This document shows, piece after piece, positions 26,401 to 39,189 of a stretch of 64,000 bases of DNA. A program made the translations under genes and the position numbers. Within the stretch, counting starts at the first letter, position 1. The number at the start of each line of letters is the position of its first letter. The notes under the pieces were generated by a model. That model was not told the origin of the DNA and made no database searches. It saw only the letters and a program-made list of their open reading frames with translations. Origin of the DNA: Varroa destructor (taxonomy: Eukaryota > Arthropoda > Arachnida > Mesostigmata > Varroidae); assembly GCF_002443255.2 (NCBI RefSeq), contig NW_019211457.1, forward strand, positions 18,593,983-18,657,982. The letters are read 5' to 3'.

Positions 26401-27112
26401 GTCGCGGAGAAGATCAACAACTAAATTTAGGACTTTAATTTTATGACAGTATCTTCTATGAGGTCTGTTAATTTTACAATGATTCGAGCACGTAGTTAAA
26501 AAAAAAAATGTAGATCGTAGCAATACGATGGGCGCGAGCAAAAATTTCGCATAAACTAAAACAGATGGCGCTTACCACAGACCAATTCTATTTCTCTTGG
26601 TCTTCATTAGTTAATATTGTATACCCCTTCTAAAAGCAAAGTATATAGCGCACACCCGTACGCACTCACATTTCCGAATAGGTTGACCAATGTATAGATT
26701 AACTGCTTAGATCTCATTTCAAGTTCCATTAAGGATAAAATAAAGCGTCGGCTTCTTAATGCGCCTTGCGACCCATTAATGGCCATGGAGAACATCTATA
26801 GTGAACGTTACAAAAATTGTTAAAAAATACTATTTTGCCCCAAGGTTTGTTGATTGTGGTATTTTCAATGGTTGCTGCAGCGACTTCGCGGGGACTTCAT
26901 GAGAGATAAAACTCTCGTATGGTTTCAAGGAACGCGGAAAAGCACTGACACGGTATTGTTATCTTATTATCTGATATATAGCGTGCGCTCTTAGTTTTCT
27001 GTCCACTATAATATTCCTTTTCCAAACAGATTTTCAGAGTAAACGACGCACGCTACAACTCACAGTATCGTAACTTTTGTGTTTCCGATTCACGCATGTG
27101 TCACCATTTGTT

Positions 27113-27130
27113 TTATATATATATATATAT
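27113..27130. repeat. (TA)9 microsatellite
   Basis: Perfect alternating TA tract after ttt. Confidence 0.9.
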
Positions 27131-27679
27131 GCAACTAAAATAAAAATAATTCAATTTTTATGCTACACTCAGATTCGTGATCATAAAACGAGTTATGGTT
27201 CAGAATTAGACTCATCTTGTTTACGACGTAGCTACGTAGGTTACGGACATCTTCTTTTGATCGTTATGTTCAATAGAACGTTTTTCAGCGTCAACTGGCT
27301 TCTGATGAATAGATGTCGACCATTTTCGTAAGGTACAACATGTCTTAGGCCAATTCTGTTACAAAAATTAGATCTACGAAATGCTAATTTATCTCTAAGA
27401 ACAAGGAATATATAACTTTTGCAAATTTTAGGTTTATGCATAATATAAGCCGGCTCCAAATTGTGGCGAATAATAATAATAAGTTAAAAGGTTTATCCTT
27501 AAATTATTTTATACCGAATATTTGAAGTGATCTAAACATTCATTCCTCTCAAGCGTTACATCGCAGTGTGTTGTGTCTAGCATTATGCCCTTCACGAGGT
27601 ATTCCATCATTTTTAAAGTGTCATTGCAGCTTCATTACGGCTAAATTTGTATGGTCGAGTTATCAAATAGTCATTTTCG

Positions 27680-27747
27680 GGCTCTTTTATTGGCTCTCAG
27701 TGCAATAAGGAACCAAAATTGCACTTGACACAGCAGATAAAAGAGCC
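27680..27747 (+). ncRNA. 68-nt hairpin, miRNA-precursor-like (speculative)
   Basis: The outer arms ggctcttttat (27680-27690) and ataaaagagcc (27737-27747) are perfectly complementary over 11 bp. Inside them agtgcaat (27699-27706) and attgcact (27718-27725) pair over 8 bp around an 11-nt loop. The two stems are separated by an internal loop of 8 nt on the left and 11 nt on the right. Total length and loop size are in the range of animal miRNA precursors, but the large internal loop would be poor for Dicer processing. It may equally be a chance nested inverted repeat or a short MITE relic. I do not recognise a known miRNA seed. Confidence 0.2.
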
Positions 27748-27884
27748 AAACATAGTATATCATTTACTTTTAAATATAAGATAAGATAAGAATGAATATC
27801 TTTGCAGACGCACCATTCAATCAATTTACGGAAGCTTCAAGGCCACCTCATGGCGGACGACACAATACAGTATTTGATTAGATT

Positions 27885-27894
27885 AAAAAAAAAA

Positions 27895-27927
<33 letters not shown>

Positions 27928-27931
27928 GAGA
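27885..27931. repeat. Poly-A followed by (GA)n microsatellite
   Basis: Eleven A, then an almost unbroken GA tract with a single extra G near 27918. Frames across it code Arg-Glu runs only. A poly-T tract follows at 28025-28037. Confidence 0.95.
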
Positions 27932-28957
27932 AAGCAAACAATTTTTTCCATGTCTGGTTAGATGAAAATGTACGTACATACAGCGGTCATAGATACTTGC
28001 AGTTAAAAAATTTGAAGCTATTCTTTTTTTTTTTTTTAATAAGTAAACAAAAATTTTGCAGAACTTTGAAAGTTGAAACAAACTGAAAACGAGAAAAAGA
28101 AGGTGAGGTGCGTTTTTAGCTCTCTAATTTTGATACCTCAATGGAACCATGGAAGCGATCGAACCAAAGGCTCAATTTGACGAGGTCCTTTATAGTCTAG
28201 TGCATCTGTCCTAAGATTTGACGATCAGGAAAACGTAGAGACATGTCGATTACATACAGTAGATGTGACTAAGAACCGAAGCTGCCAGCCGCAGGTCGCG
28301 TAATTTAAGCCATTGATGAATTTAAGGCAAGATTATGAATGTGGTCCACGTCCGCAAAAGAAAAAAAACATACATAGAAAACGAGCTTTATCATTTGCTA
28401 GTTCTGTGAAAAAAGATCTTATTTATAGTTCGCCTATATTGGAGTAAACACCACGCTTTCTAGTAAAAAAGGTAGTGTTTTAGTGGTCATTTTCAGATTC
28501 TGAGAATAGCTTTCGGGTAGGAGGGAGGAATCTTTTTAGGCAATATGCATGTCGTCGGAAATTCTATATGTTTAACTTTCGGAAGTTTTATGTACGCCAT
28601 TTCAATTTCAGCTACCGTTGTTTTTTCCAACACCTTTCTAAAGCCGATTTTCCAGAGTCTTAGAAGTAGTCAGTGCTGTAAATCTATGTTTTACTCAAGT
28701 TCTTAAGAATGTGTTGTTTGGTTTAATATTAGTGCAATGATGAAATTGTAAAACCAGTAGCCCACAAAAGAAACAACTATAATTTTCCTAATCTTAAGAA
28801 CGATATTTTGGAAATAACGAAACTAGAAGGCTAGGTGTGTGTTTCTGCTGTATATCCCCGCTTTTGCATTCGTTAGTTTTACACTTGGGTAGAAAAAAAA
28901 GAAAGGGAAAAAACAATTTTACTGTGTTGTTGAAACTTACTGGATAATATAAGCATT

Positions 28958-29290
28958 TTATAAGCGATAAAGCCAGATTAATAAAATATTGTTGAATATA
29001 TGTTCAACGAATGATAACTTTACAATCGTATAATGCCGTTGAATTGATCTGATAGTGCCTGTAACTTTGTCGAACAGATTGTCCCAGACGGATGTATGTG
29101 GGTTAAAAATTATGTGAATTTTCGGCACTGGCTTTCCGTTGATGTAAATAAGCTGCAGAAGTAACCCACAAAATTTGCTAAGCATGTGATGATCCTTTGA
29201 GCTTCGTGAAAATAGATCATCAACGTTGAAAATGTCGTTGGCTGGTACAAAGCAAGCCGATGTTTGTCTCAGCGTACAATTATATTCCAA
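28958..29290 (-). CDS. Unrecognised open frame, 110 codons
   Basis: An uninterrupted minus-strand frame begins with ATG at 29290. The product would have a Cys and Phe rich start, a central stretch LLLQLIYINGKPVPKIHI and a hydrophobic end. I do not recognise a domain, signal peptide or catalytic motif. No TATA-like, splice or polyadenylation context was established. A frame of this length is expected a few times by chance in 64 kb of AT-rich sequence, so this is more likely chance or a decayed element than a gene. Confidence 0.1.
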   Translation of the reverse strand: MEYNCTLRQTSACFVPANDIFNVDDLFSRSSKDHHMLSKFCGLLLQLIYINGKPVPKIHIIFNPHTSVWDNLFDKVTGTIRSIQRHYTIVKLSFVEHIFNNILLIWLYRL

Positions 29291-29930
29291 TTAAAACAAT
29301 AATAACGACTTCGCAAATTTATAAGGTTTATAACACTTGACCATAAGTAAGCAATAAATCTTAATTGCTCCGTAAGTTACGAGTCGTTACTGTTAGAAAC
29401 AACTACGCTCTGCAGGCCAGAGAAGCGCAACAAAATAGATCTACGTGTATTTTGTAGCTCTTAAAGGTATAGGGACGACCATAATTTACGCAGGCCATAT
29501 AGTGCCAATAATATGGCATCTACCGTATAGCCGGACTTGGTGAAGTCGAACGTCTGAGCGAATCCACTCCTGTCATGTTACCCAAAAAGTGGAACCTTTC
29601 ACAATCGTGGATTTTCTACTGTGCTCCTAGCCTTGAACCGACTTTGGGTCAGCAGTGGACAACTGTGCTTACCACTGTTGCCTTCACAGTGGCCTGTCGA
29701 CGGACAAAGTTGGCCTTGCGTCGGTGAGCTACAAAAAAGATGGGTTTTACGCCAATCTGCCTCGCTGCTCGAAATGCAGTGATATGTGTGGTAAGAGGAA
29801 AGAAACCGATAGTTAACGAAGCGACACCGATCAATAGTGAAGAATAATAGAAACGTAGTGACGCTTTTTTGGGACCAAATGAATTCCGGTTCGCATTAAA
29901 TGGATCTGTTAATGATAAATCTAGCGATTT

Positions 29931-29950
29931 ATATAATATATATATTATAT
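29931..29950. repeat. 20-bp AT-only palindrome
   Basis: atataatata followed directly by tatattatat, a perfect two-fold repeat made only of A and T. Confidence 0.9.
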
Positions 29951-31239
29951 TATTTTTAAAAGCGGTTGCATTGCGCTAATCGATATGTGAGCGAATACGA
30001 ACTACCATGGGTCGCAGCTGGTGGCTATGCTGCCCATGTGTCTTGAATGATTTGCCTGAATTTTTATGTTTTGCACTACAAATCCTAACAAACGGAACTA
30101 TACAGTCACAGTTGTGTCAAGGTGTCACACAGGAGACTTCGTCTCGAGTAATTGTACATTTATTGATGAGAAATTGCAGGTTTTTATGAAAACTGATTTT
30201 TCCGTAAGCTCAGCGTATCGTATTTGCATGTTATAAACAAACATCAAAATAGCAGAATAGCAAAAATCAATCCTATTGCTTAAAGAAATAAAGATTTTAC
30301 TTCTGTAATGCAATAAAAGCTCGTGCCTAAAAGCACCTTACAATAGGTCTTCGTTCCAGCTAGCGTTCATTAGCTGAATTGCTAAAAAACCTAAAGGATA
30401 CGCCAGTTTATGATCGCAGGATAACCTTTACCAAAACTTACTATTAAAATAATTTTTCTGAAATGGATTTTCTTTGAACAAACTGATAGTCTCACAGAAT
30501 GTACCTACTACACACATGGACAGATGATGAAATTTGCTTAGATAAGACGTAATGCTAAATGTATGAAAGTTCTTTATTCTTGTTAGGCTACGATTAGCTG
30601 TAGTCCTAAAATCCACAGGCGCATCGCTACTATTGCAACATTAGCGCAGAAATGGCGTTCAGTGTTCGGGTTAATTTGCAATCCTTCAACTGTAGCTGAA
30701 TATAGTGAACATCGTATTCCTTCCTAACAGTCCATTGCTCGCGTTGTCCGTATTCGTGTACTTGCACAAAGGATCCAGGGCCGATCTTTCAATGCTCACA
30801 CCCGTATTCAAAAGTTCCCGCGGTGAAATCAAAGCAAATACTAAGTTAGGTACCTTTCGAAATGAGCAATTCATACACTGATTCAGTAGGCCTATTGGTG
30901 AATGGTTGACATAAGATTAAACGCTCGTTCACGAAACGAAACAGACTATTCCCTGTATTCTATTCCCTGGAAGAATAACTTGTAAATTTTATTTTTATAC
31001 CGTTTTAACGATGAGCAGATTTATATACAGTGACAACTAAAAATTACAAATGAGTGAAAATAGATGACTCTGATTTTTACAGGTCATAATCAGAAGACGT
31101 CACCAAACATATATAGGCAGGGTAGCGTGTTTTTCCGACATTAAACTTTACTGCCTGATTTCGGTACTTGGCATAGGCTTACTGTACCTCGACCATTTGG
31201 GAAGATCTGACCGATAAGCAAATGCTATAAATATGACTT

Positions 31240-31256
31240 TATATATATATATATAA
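31240..31256. repeat. (TA)8 microsatellite
   Basis: Perfect alternating TA tract between ttt and aatg. Confidence 0.9.
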
Positions 31257-32015
31257 ATGTACATGTAGTGCAGCCTAATGTGACGACGGCGGGTTAAGAG
31301 AGGCGATCAACATGATTTTACGTATTGGATTTCTCGTATACAGTCACAGCAGTGCTAAACTAATAAAACCCAGGTAAAAAGGAGAACGTTCAATTTTGCT
31401 TAAACCAAGGATTTTCTTTAAAAATGTACAGCAGATTTTTAACTCATTTTTTCCTTCGAAGCTTCAAGCGAAGAGCATGCGATAATCGAAAACGATTAAC
31501 TTTCCTTCTAAATACGTTACCTTACCTATACTTTATATCAGAAAATTGCCTTCCTTTTACCGTCTATTTTAACACCGTCAATATCATGAAAGATGCTTGT
31601 CTAACTACGCGCCTCTCAAGCAAATGTCAGAATAAGTACGCCTATGAACATCACCGTAGAAATGGCAAAACCCTATTTCGGGCTAAAGCCACACCGAGAG
31701 ATCAAAAGCGTTAGCTATTTTTTAGTCAGATTATAAAATGAACATTTGAAGATAAAACCTCGAAAATGGTCGAAGGTTTTTTCCCTATGTATATCGATTT
31801 TTTTTATTGGTAGAAATTTTCTAAGGAAATTTCGAGATTTCATGAAGGTAACTACATCTTAAACGTTTCTTATAACTGAACATTTAACCTGAACGTTATC
31901 AGGTTCGAATAGAAATACATTAGTTTTTTTCATGCATGCGCATCTCTGCAATTCTGTAGGAGAAACGTACTATATTGAATAGCTCCCAAACTCTGCATAC
32001 TTGTATCATAAGAAA

Positions 32016-32036
32016 GCCAGCCAGCCAGCCAGCCAG
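32016..32036 (+). repeat. (CCAG)5 microsatellite
   Basis: Five perfect units of ccag, followed by attc. Confidence 0.95.
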
Positions 32037-32721
32037 ATTCAGTTCATATCAGAGCTGGCCTCATACACGGAGGTATCGTCGAACCGGAAGCACTCAACCG
32101 TTAACTATCCACGAATTTGAATTCGAGCTACCATACGGGCAGACATCTGAGTAGTCTATCCGAATGTGCTTCATTTGATCAACTTTTCCGAAAAATTGAA
32201 AGATCCTACGCTACGATTTTGCGCTTTTTTCGAGTTGTCACTTCGTCATGACACCTGTGCCTGGTATCGTGATTTTTGTTCGCACAAGGGTTACGATTTA
32301 GAGGTACGACACTTCCTGCATTTGAAATAATCCACCTGTGCTGCTCGTACGAGTATGCAAAAGCATCGAGATCGGTCTTCTGCCGCCGTAGACAAAAGGT
32401 CGCTTTGTTCGTGACACTACCCTCACGGTTCACACAGGCATTACACCTCTTTACCCTCTTTTTGTGAGACACCAGCGGCCAACTTTAGGTGAAACGTACT
32501 CAGAGCTTTAGGAACTATTCTGGGCAACAGGTAACATGCGAACAGGTAAAGCTCGACCGGGTGGATCACTTCGAGCCAAAAAAAAATAGGGAGAAAAATT
32601 CATTCTAATGCCGTCAGTGGTAGAACTAGGCTCAGTAACAAAAATAAAGTGTTCTTTTTTTTACAGTTTTTCTAATTGGTAGATTGACGAGCGTTGCTCA
32701 GGCAGATCTTTATGTATTGTG

Positions 32722-32758
32722 CTTAAACTCAATAAAAATTTTATTGAGTTTAGGCAGA
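32722..32758. repeat. Fold-back repeat, 18-bp arms, 1-nt loop
   Basis: taaactcaataaaa (32726-32739) and ttttattgagttta (32741-32754) are exact reverse complements around a single A at 32740. After one T/G mismatch three more pairs match on each side (32722-32724 with 32756-32758), giving arms of 18 with one mismatch. Too long for chance, with essentially no loop. Confidence 0.95.
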
Positions 32759-34676
32759 ATTTCCCCGGTGCGCCTTTTTTGTACTTTATTCTATTGACGA
32801 AGTTTAGCTTAGCCTAAGTCGGATTTGGGGCTTGATTACAGGTTTGATGGCGGTGACATAACATATATTTCTGAAATAATATATATAATATAATATAAAA
32901 AAAAAATAAAGATTAAAAAAACGAAAATTGACGAGCATATTTATAAAAAGTGAATCACGCTTCTGCATAATTTCATTATAGTAGATAGTATAGGACTTAT
33001 AATTTATAGTATAGATACGTCACTTATAATTTAGTTAGTACCTAATGTCCAATACATTTGATTGGATTGAGCCTTATAAGTTGTATAAGAGAAGCCAAAA
33101 CCAGCGTATTAAGCAATAAAAAGCCGAATGGATACATGTTTATTGGCAAACCGGTTAATCCGACATTTTGCTAAGGATGCCTCGTAAAAAACCTAGGTAG
33201 ATCATCATTAACAGGGACGTGCAATACTTCCTAAATATGTTTATGTAATATGTTATTAACGCTATATGTGAGCAGTAAACGGGACAATTGTGCCGTGTTG
33301 TTTATCAGCCACTAAGATATATTTTGTTTTCGTCTTCGGAGGCTCGTTCAGTTAACGTCGTACCTCTATTTTGATCTGAAATGATTTTCATATACAATGT
33401 TTTTATCATGTCCTTATCATGTATATCTTATGCGAAACGATCATTGTTATATTCATATTGTTATATATAATATTTGTTATAACAATTATATTTAATATAT
33501 ACGCAGCATTGGACAGGGCAGTGTATTCCGAGTTCGGGGTAGAGAACAGCATTCTGACAGATTAGAAATAGTGCTTTTATGAGGCCTGCAAATTAGTCGG
33601 TCTGTCCATTAACTCCATTCCCAGTGTCCGAACTGTGTTACCTGTAAAAAATACGTAAATCGTAGTATTTCGGGTGGAAGCATTTTTGACAGGGTAAGCA
33701 CTCTAGTAGCTAGACTTACCGAAGCTAGCTAATGGTGCTCAATGCAAGTTTCAGCAAATGCACCCAGGGGCGCCTTTACTTTTGTTAAAGAAAAATGTCA
33801 ATAGAACGAAGTTGTGGCATGACAAAATAAAGATGACGATTGAAAGTGATCTCTCATCTCCGAAGTATATCGTAATTGGTTGGCATTTAATAATAATTAT
33901 CATAATCATTATTATTTAGACACGATTTTGCGTCTTACAAGCGTTTCAAGTTTTACAAGCGATTCTCATCATTGACCTGGTTTGATTTAAATTTGCCGAA
34001 TCACTATTATAAAAATGCCCTGTCACCCTAAAATTAGCAAAGGTACAGGCTGAGTTGTACGCCGTTGGAGATGGCGAAAATTCCGTTATTTCTCACAGTA
34101 TGTATGTCAATCATAGATGCCAAAAACTACAAATTATGTCGCGGTATGATCATTGTATTATCATATTGTAATCAAGCCCAAAAATGATGTACATCGCCGG
34201 GGGCAATTGATTTCCGCCATTTTGTCTACGTATAGCCAAACAAATATAATAAATAAATATATTCGCTGGGAGCTCCGGAAGAGTTAAGTGCTTTTTGACG
34301 TCTTCAATAGCGGGTAAGTAATCTATCCAAAGTATATCTTTTCTCTCGGAATATTATTGAACATTTCATTGAGGGTGCTTTTACGTTATATTTATACCGT
34401 TTAGTGAAATATAAGTTACCAATATATAGCGTGAAAATAAAGCGACACGACCGAACTAGGTCTTCAGGAGTACGAATGTGCGTTAAGTGCATTTTCAACT
34501 TGTTCCGTATTCGGTTTATATAGTACAGATACGTGTCAAGAAACGACATCATCATTGCTGAAGCGGAGAATCCTTGTCATGCTTAAAACTGACAGCGCAC
34601 TCATGCTACCCATTCCGAACACAAAGCAATAGACAAGAAACACACACAGTGAGACCTGGACAGTAGATCACGGCCT
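32759..34676. other. Very AT-rich spacer, no gene recognised
   Basis: Contains a low-complexity A/T tract at 32876-32930, an internal repeat (tagtatag and acttataattta each twice within 32986-33034), and a dense set of AT inverted repeats near 33430-33500 and 33889-33917. No recognisable frame. Confidence 0.45.
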
Positions 34677-34760
34677 TGGTTTCTACGGCTAGTTGTATAG
34701 ATGAGCGCTTGTGGAGCCTTGCTAGGCCTAGCTCAGTACGGGTTCAAGTCCTCTGTAAGC
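34677..34760 (+). repeat. tRNA-derived SINE-like head
   Basis: The string ggctagttgtatagatgagc (34687-34706) resembles the A box and D arm of a tRNA (ggctcagttggtagagc type), followed by gcttg as in many tRNA-like heads. The B box gggttcaagtcc at 34740-34751 matches the Pol III consensus. The box spacing is about 50 nt, close to that of a tRNA. The expected T-arm and acceptor stems do not pair, so this is not a functional tRNA; a degraded tRNA-derived SINE or tRNA pseudogene fits best. Where the SINE body would end could not be determined. Confidence 0.4.
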
Positions 34761-37700
34761 GGTAAGGTAACGGGGTGAGTATGAAGCTCATCTATTCTAG
34801 CGGTTTCCATAAGAAGCACCACCTCACACAGTAAAATATCATGCACTGGTCCGTGATGGTGATGAAAACCTGTACGTATTAACCCAGAAGAAACGATCTG
34901 TGTTGAAGCGCATCGGCTTCTCGTTAATGTTGAACCTACATATAAAAGACATCAAGAAATCGTGCCTGTATGCCGACTTCATAAACTAAAATTACCGCAT
35001 GATTTCAAGCCACCAGTGAAGCTTACACTCACCACCAAATGCATTAAGATATAGCTGAAGCCAAATTGTCACCAAAGCCAGCTTGCTTGCGTTTAGGCCA
35101 AATTTCTCTATCTGCTGTGACATGCCAAGTCGCTTCCAATCTCAGAATCCTGACGTTAACAACAGACAGGTTCAGTGTATTAATGTGGCGCGCAAGAAAG
35201 TATCCGTATCGTACGCAAGCTTCCGATGATGTCCACTATGGATTTGGAAGGTCTCAAGGAAACCGATGTCAGGACAACGTGAAGGGCGTTTGAACAAGAT
35301 TATCATGAAAGTCGTCACGGGAACAGATGTTGTAGGGCGTGTACTTTTTCATCACCTCCTAATTGGAATCAAAGCGAAAACTTCTGCTTGAAAGCAATCA
35401 TTGAACCTATAATTTCGGTAATACCCAACAAAGATGTCTCGGTTACGGTGGCAAGGCTATCTAGGTTATCTATTAACTATTTTTGCGCGGCCTATTTGCT
35501 CGGTCTCTTCATAATAATATGTCCTAAAATAGTTAGACAAACTTTGTAGCCCTTGAGTGTTGGAAGCACGAACATTTGCCATACCTCCGATCCTCGAAGA
35601 ATTCTGTATACGGTGCAAGGAGTGCTAATCTTTTTAATGCAGTTCAGTTAAACCGAAAACGAAAGCAGATGTGTGCACAATGAATCAGAGCAGCATGAAA
35701 AAAAAACTGATGTATCCAGCAGTTGCAGCCTCATTAATACTGAGAAAGCGTCTTTTTGTAAGACCTTCTATGTACGTTTCCCTCTATCGGGAGCAGGGTC
35801 CCTTTATCGGGGCGTCGTGAACCTGGCTTGCTTAATAACGTGAAACTGAACGTATAAACTATTCAACACCAAGTGTTCGAGCCCAAGTGATGGAGCCATT
35901 ACAAGATGACGCCTCAGGATGACCAACCTCACTTCCGCTTAGAAGCTGTGCGTAATCAAAAACGTTTCTGGCTCATTTGTATTTCCTTTCCAGATGAAAT
36001 TCGCTTGGCTAGTGGGATACGAACAATGCAGATGTCCTATTACATTTAGATATACATATCGATTTAAGTAAAAACATTGACTGCAAGGAAGTTGCATGTC
36101 TTGCTTAGAGCTTTGAAAAATTGAAAGAAAGATGCATGGGCTACGTAGACTGGCAAACATTGCCACTTATGATGTTACCTTGCGATTATGCGTGTTTTGC
36201 AAACTTCTGTAATTTATTACAGCTCGATAAGGCTATATAAATGTACAAACTTGTAGTACTAAGTTATTACAAGCGAATTTTGAGGTTGAATGACTTTTCA
36301 ACTAGTTGGGCCAATGATTTTTTTTTATATGTGTTAGAGGTAATTTCCTTTAGCTTTTCACACACCTACCTTTGCATTTTGATAGCCATTCGTGTTTCTA
36401 TATGTAATTTCGGCATCTATGGCTTAGCAAAATTAATTGACCGTGGGATATGATCGCCCAACAATTGCCCTTTTTAGTGAACCGAAGCCCCCGTAATCGT
36501 ACGAGCTAGAATCAAGAGAATAAGTTGGTTGAAGTCAACGTTAGTTATTTCTTTGCTTATTTTACGAAGTAATTAAAGTATGAAGGTAAGCAATGAAGTC
36601 AGATTGCCATGCCAACGGTTTAAGGATCTCTTGAAGAATTCGAGGAAGTGGGCTGCATTTATTGTTTCATTTTCGGCGAGTAATCGTAGTAGAACATGCC
36701 CCTGATATCTATTGCAAGTACTACCCTCATCCTACGCCCGAACTTATTAGAGGCAGCCACCAAACTTTTAGGGGGACACCATTCCTTTGTCTCGTCTCTC
36801 TCCGGCTGGTGATTGAGATTGATTCATGCCTCGTCTATGGAGATCGTACATTCTACACGGGTTTTTTATCGGTTGAAGTTCCACAGATCCCACGTGGAAT
36901 ACACCACACACATTTCTAACTGTTGACAGGGGACCTATTTTTACTCAGTTTGCGCATTTTCCTTATTCAGATTATAACTATACAACCCTTCACATGTAAA
37001 ATGCTAGTTTTAGTCGACGGAACCCTTAGACTATAAATTCTGTTCCCTTAAAAATCTTCTCGATTGCATCAATGCGTTTTTGCTTTTCGGGTCCCAATCT
37101 CCTCGCTGGTCTTCAATACTTCAGTCTCCATTCTTGAAACATCCGCACCACTAATTTACCGTGCTTTTGCTTAAAACTCCTGTGCCTAATGTTTTCCCCA
37201 ATCTTCGTTGAATTTCCGTAGCGCTGCGGGTTTCGATGGACAAGGACTTGATTACTAGGCGGTCATTTTCAAGAGTTAAGATTTCTTTCTTTTGAGTTCA
37301 TTTTTTCTGGCGTAAACTTGCAGTAAACTAAAGCATTTTCTAATTAACTACGCGTACTTCAGAAGTTCTTTAATCTATGAGTGCAATAAACAGATAATGC
37401 GTTGGCAGCTTTGGTGTGCGCGTAGTCTACAAGCAGCGCGCCACCCCTGTAACCCTTTCCGAGTAGGAAACTTATTAGGAAAACTTTTTTTTGTCGGAAA
37501 TTTAGAATTCAATTTGCGTTTTACCTATCAAAATTGATTGTTCGGGGGGTGCATTGACACACGTTACTTTGGTGTAACATGTTTGATAAAACCCGTCAAT
37601 TAATTATACGCGTTAATTGCGCATTATGGGGTATCTTTAAAATAAGTAACCACGGTCTACTTTGGCACAAGTCTCATGTTTGTATATGAGTAACGGTTAC

Positions 37701-39189
37701 AATTTCAAAATCAGAAGTTGCTGTCTCGGCCTCATTGGGCATTAAGGTCCTTGTAACACTTCTATTCAGTTTTCTGGGATTGTAAATTTTGAAGTTCACT
37801 TTGTGTTGAATTTTAGCTTTGCTAAGATTTCGAAGGCATAAAATGTCCAGTGAGGTGCTGAAAGCGCGTTGTACCCATTCAGGTATACTAAATTGTTAAA
37901 AAAACCTTTACGAAATTCTTAGATATATAGAAATCGTCGTCGTAATTTAAAACGCAGATTTTATCCGACCAAGCGGCTTTTATTCGCTAGTATATTTTCT
38001 CATGCCTAGACACCTCCTTCACGAGAGGGCACAATTCTGGCAATGAACATTGAATGCCTTGCATAAACAAGGGCGTACGGTTGCATTTTTGGTACAAGTA
38101 CCGAAACGCGTGTGTAGCCTCTTTAATCCAACCTCAATGAGTACTCAGCTCAATCAGTGCATATTTTTCTACTATTACTGTTCCACAATGAGAAAAAAAT
38201 GTATCTATGGACATTGAACCGCTTCGATGTTAACCCGCACTACCTTTCTCAAATGAATAATGGACACTTTCAGCTAGGACGAAAACGGCATAAGGGAAGA
38301 CCTGTCTTAGATGATATTTTATTGAAAAAAAGAAGGTTTATAGATAAAGAAGTGAAAGCGTCTATGGTATCCAGAGCCGTAGCTCTGGATCGATTTACAG
38401 CAAATATCAATGTACAGATTTATGCAAATAAGATTCGCCAGTAGTATGGGATGCCCTCCAGTCCCAATTTTTGTCAAGCCAATTAACTTTTTAAACTTTT
38501 TCTGCCAAAGAGTTAGTCAGTATCGCTTGCATCTATTCCAGAGATTTCGACTTTACGAACCTATAGATTGAATTTTGTAAGGCTTTTGTACAGGCTGTGT
38601 TCCTCTATAATCATCCTCAGTATAACCCTAGTTGCGTCAGGAACGTGTGCCAGAAAAAGGCCACCTAACAAATAACAACGAGTTAGGTAAAGGAAAAAAA
38701 GAAGACTTTCTAAGAAAGGTCCGGCGAAACACATTTCATTCAGAATGATACGTTAAAATTTAAATTATTAATTACAAATTTGAAAAAAATGTGAGAATCC
38801 CCCTAAAGGAACAATTTTTTCTTTTCGCTCAAAGAATCCAACGCAAAGTTTTCGACCTACAGATTCACCTGAACATATCGCCCTAGGCTAAAGCAGCGCA
38901 ACAAATATTTTTTTCTTAAAGGACGTTGACTCCTCAACTATTGGTAACGTATGTGACCTGGCGTTGTGCTAAAGACAATTGAACTGAAACTAATTTCGTA
39001 GCAGTACTAACCTATTAGGTATATATCATCCCGTATAATATTTACCCGATTAGGCAGGTTGGATTTTTTTACTTCGCTCACTCTTGAAATTCTATTCGCT
39101 GCATATACCATTGGATGCTATTGCACAGGACGACATGCACCTAACCTTGTGTTCAAGACTAGATGAGCCATTTCTTCTCAATAGGTCAA
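34761..39189. other. Spacer, no gene recognised
   Basis: Frames of up to 95 codons (38157-38444 on +, basic and unrecognised) are seen but no family motif. A 9-bp stem with a 4-nt loop (atccagagc, gctctggat) lies at 38369-38390 and is within chance expectation. Base composition between about 34850 and 35450 is more balanced, possibly old transposon sequence, but no protein motif could be read there. Confidence 0.4.

Larger units (their letters stand above)
18826..27679. other. Long AT-rich spacer, no gene recognised
   Basis: Open frames stay below about 85 codons and none is recognisable. The stretch holds microsatellites and homopolymers (listed separately), a perfect B-box-like string gggttcgaatcc near 19934 without a partner A box, and an imperfect hairpin at 22643-22676 (aatgtcggtc against gacc and gacatt with a 4-nt bulge). 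An AT-only near-palindrome lies near 24263-24286. I see no transposase or reverse transcriptase motif. Confidence 0.4.
27748..32721. other. AT-rich spacer with microsatellites, no gene recognised
   Basis: The longest frame is a 110-codon minus frame at 28958-29290, which I do not recognise. The stretch also holds a poly-A plus GA tract, a poly-T tract, an AT-only 20-bp palindrome at 29931-29950, TA and CCAG microsatellites, and nothing that looks like a transposon protein. Confidence 0.4.

Noticed and set aside
27802..28086. 94-codon + frame with Arg-Glu repeats and Lys/Phe runs
   Set aside because: It crosses poly-A, GA and poly-T tracts; low-complexity artefact. The opposing minus frame 27878-28081 is its mirror.
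38369..38390. 9-bp stem with a 4-nt loop
   Set aside because: Stems of this length are expected a few times by chance in 64 kb, counting all small loop sizes.
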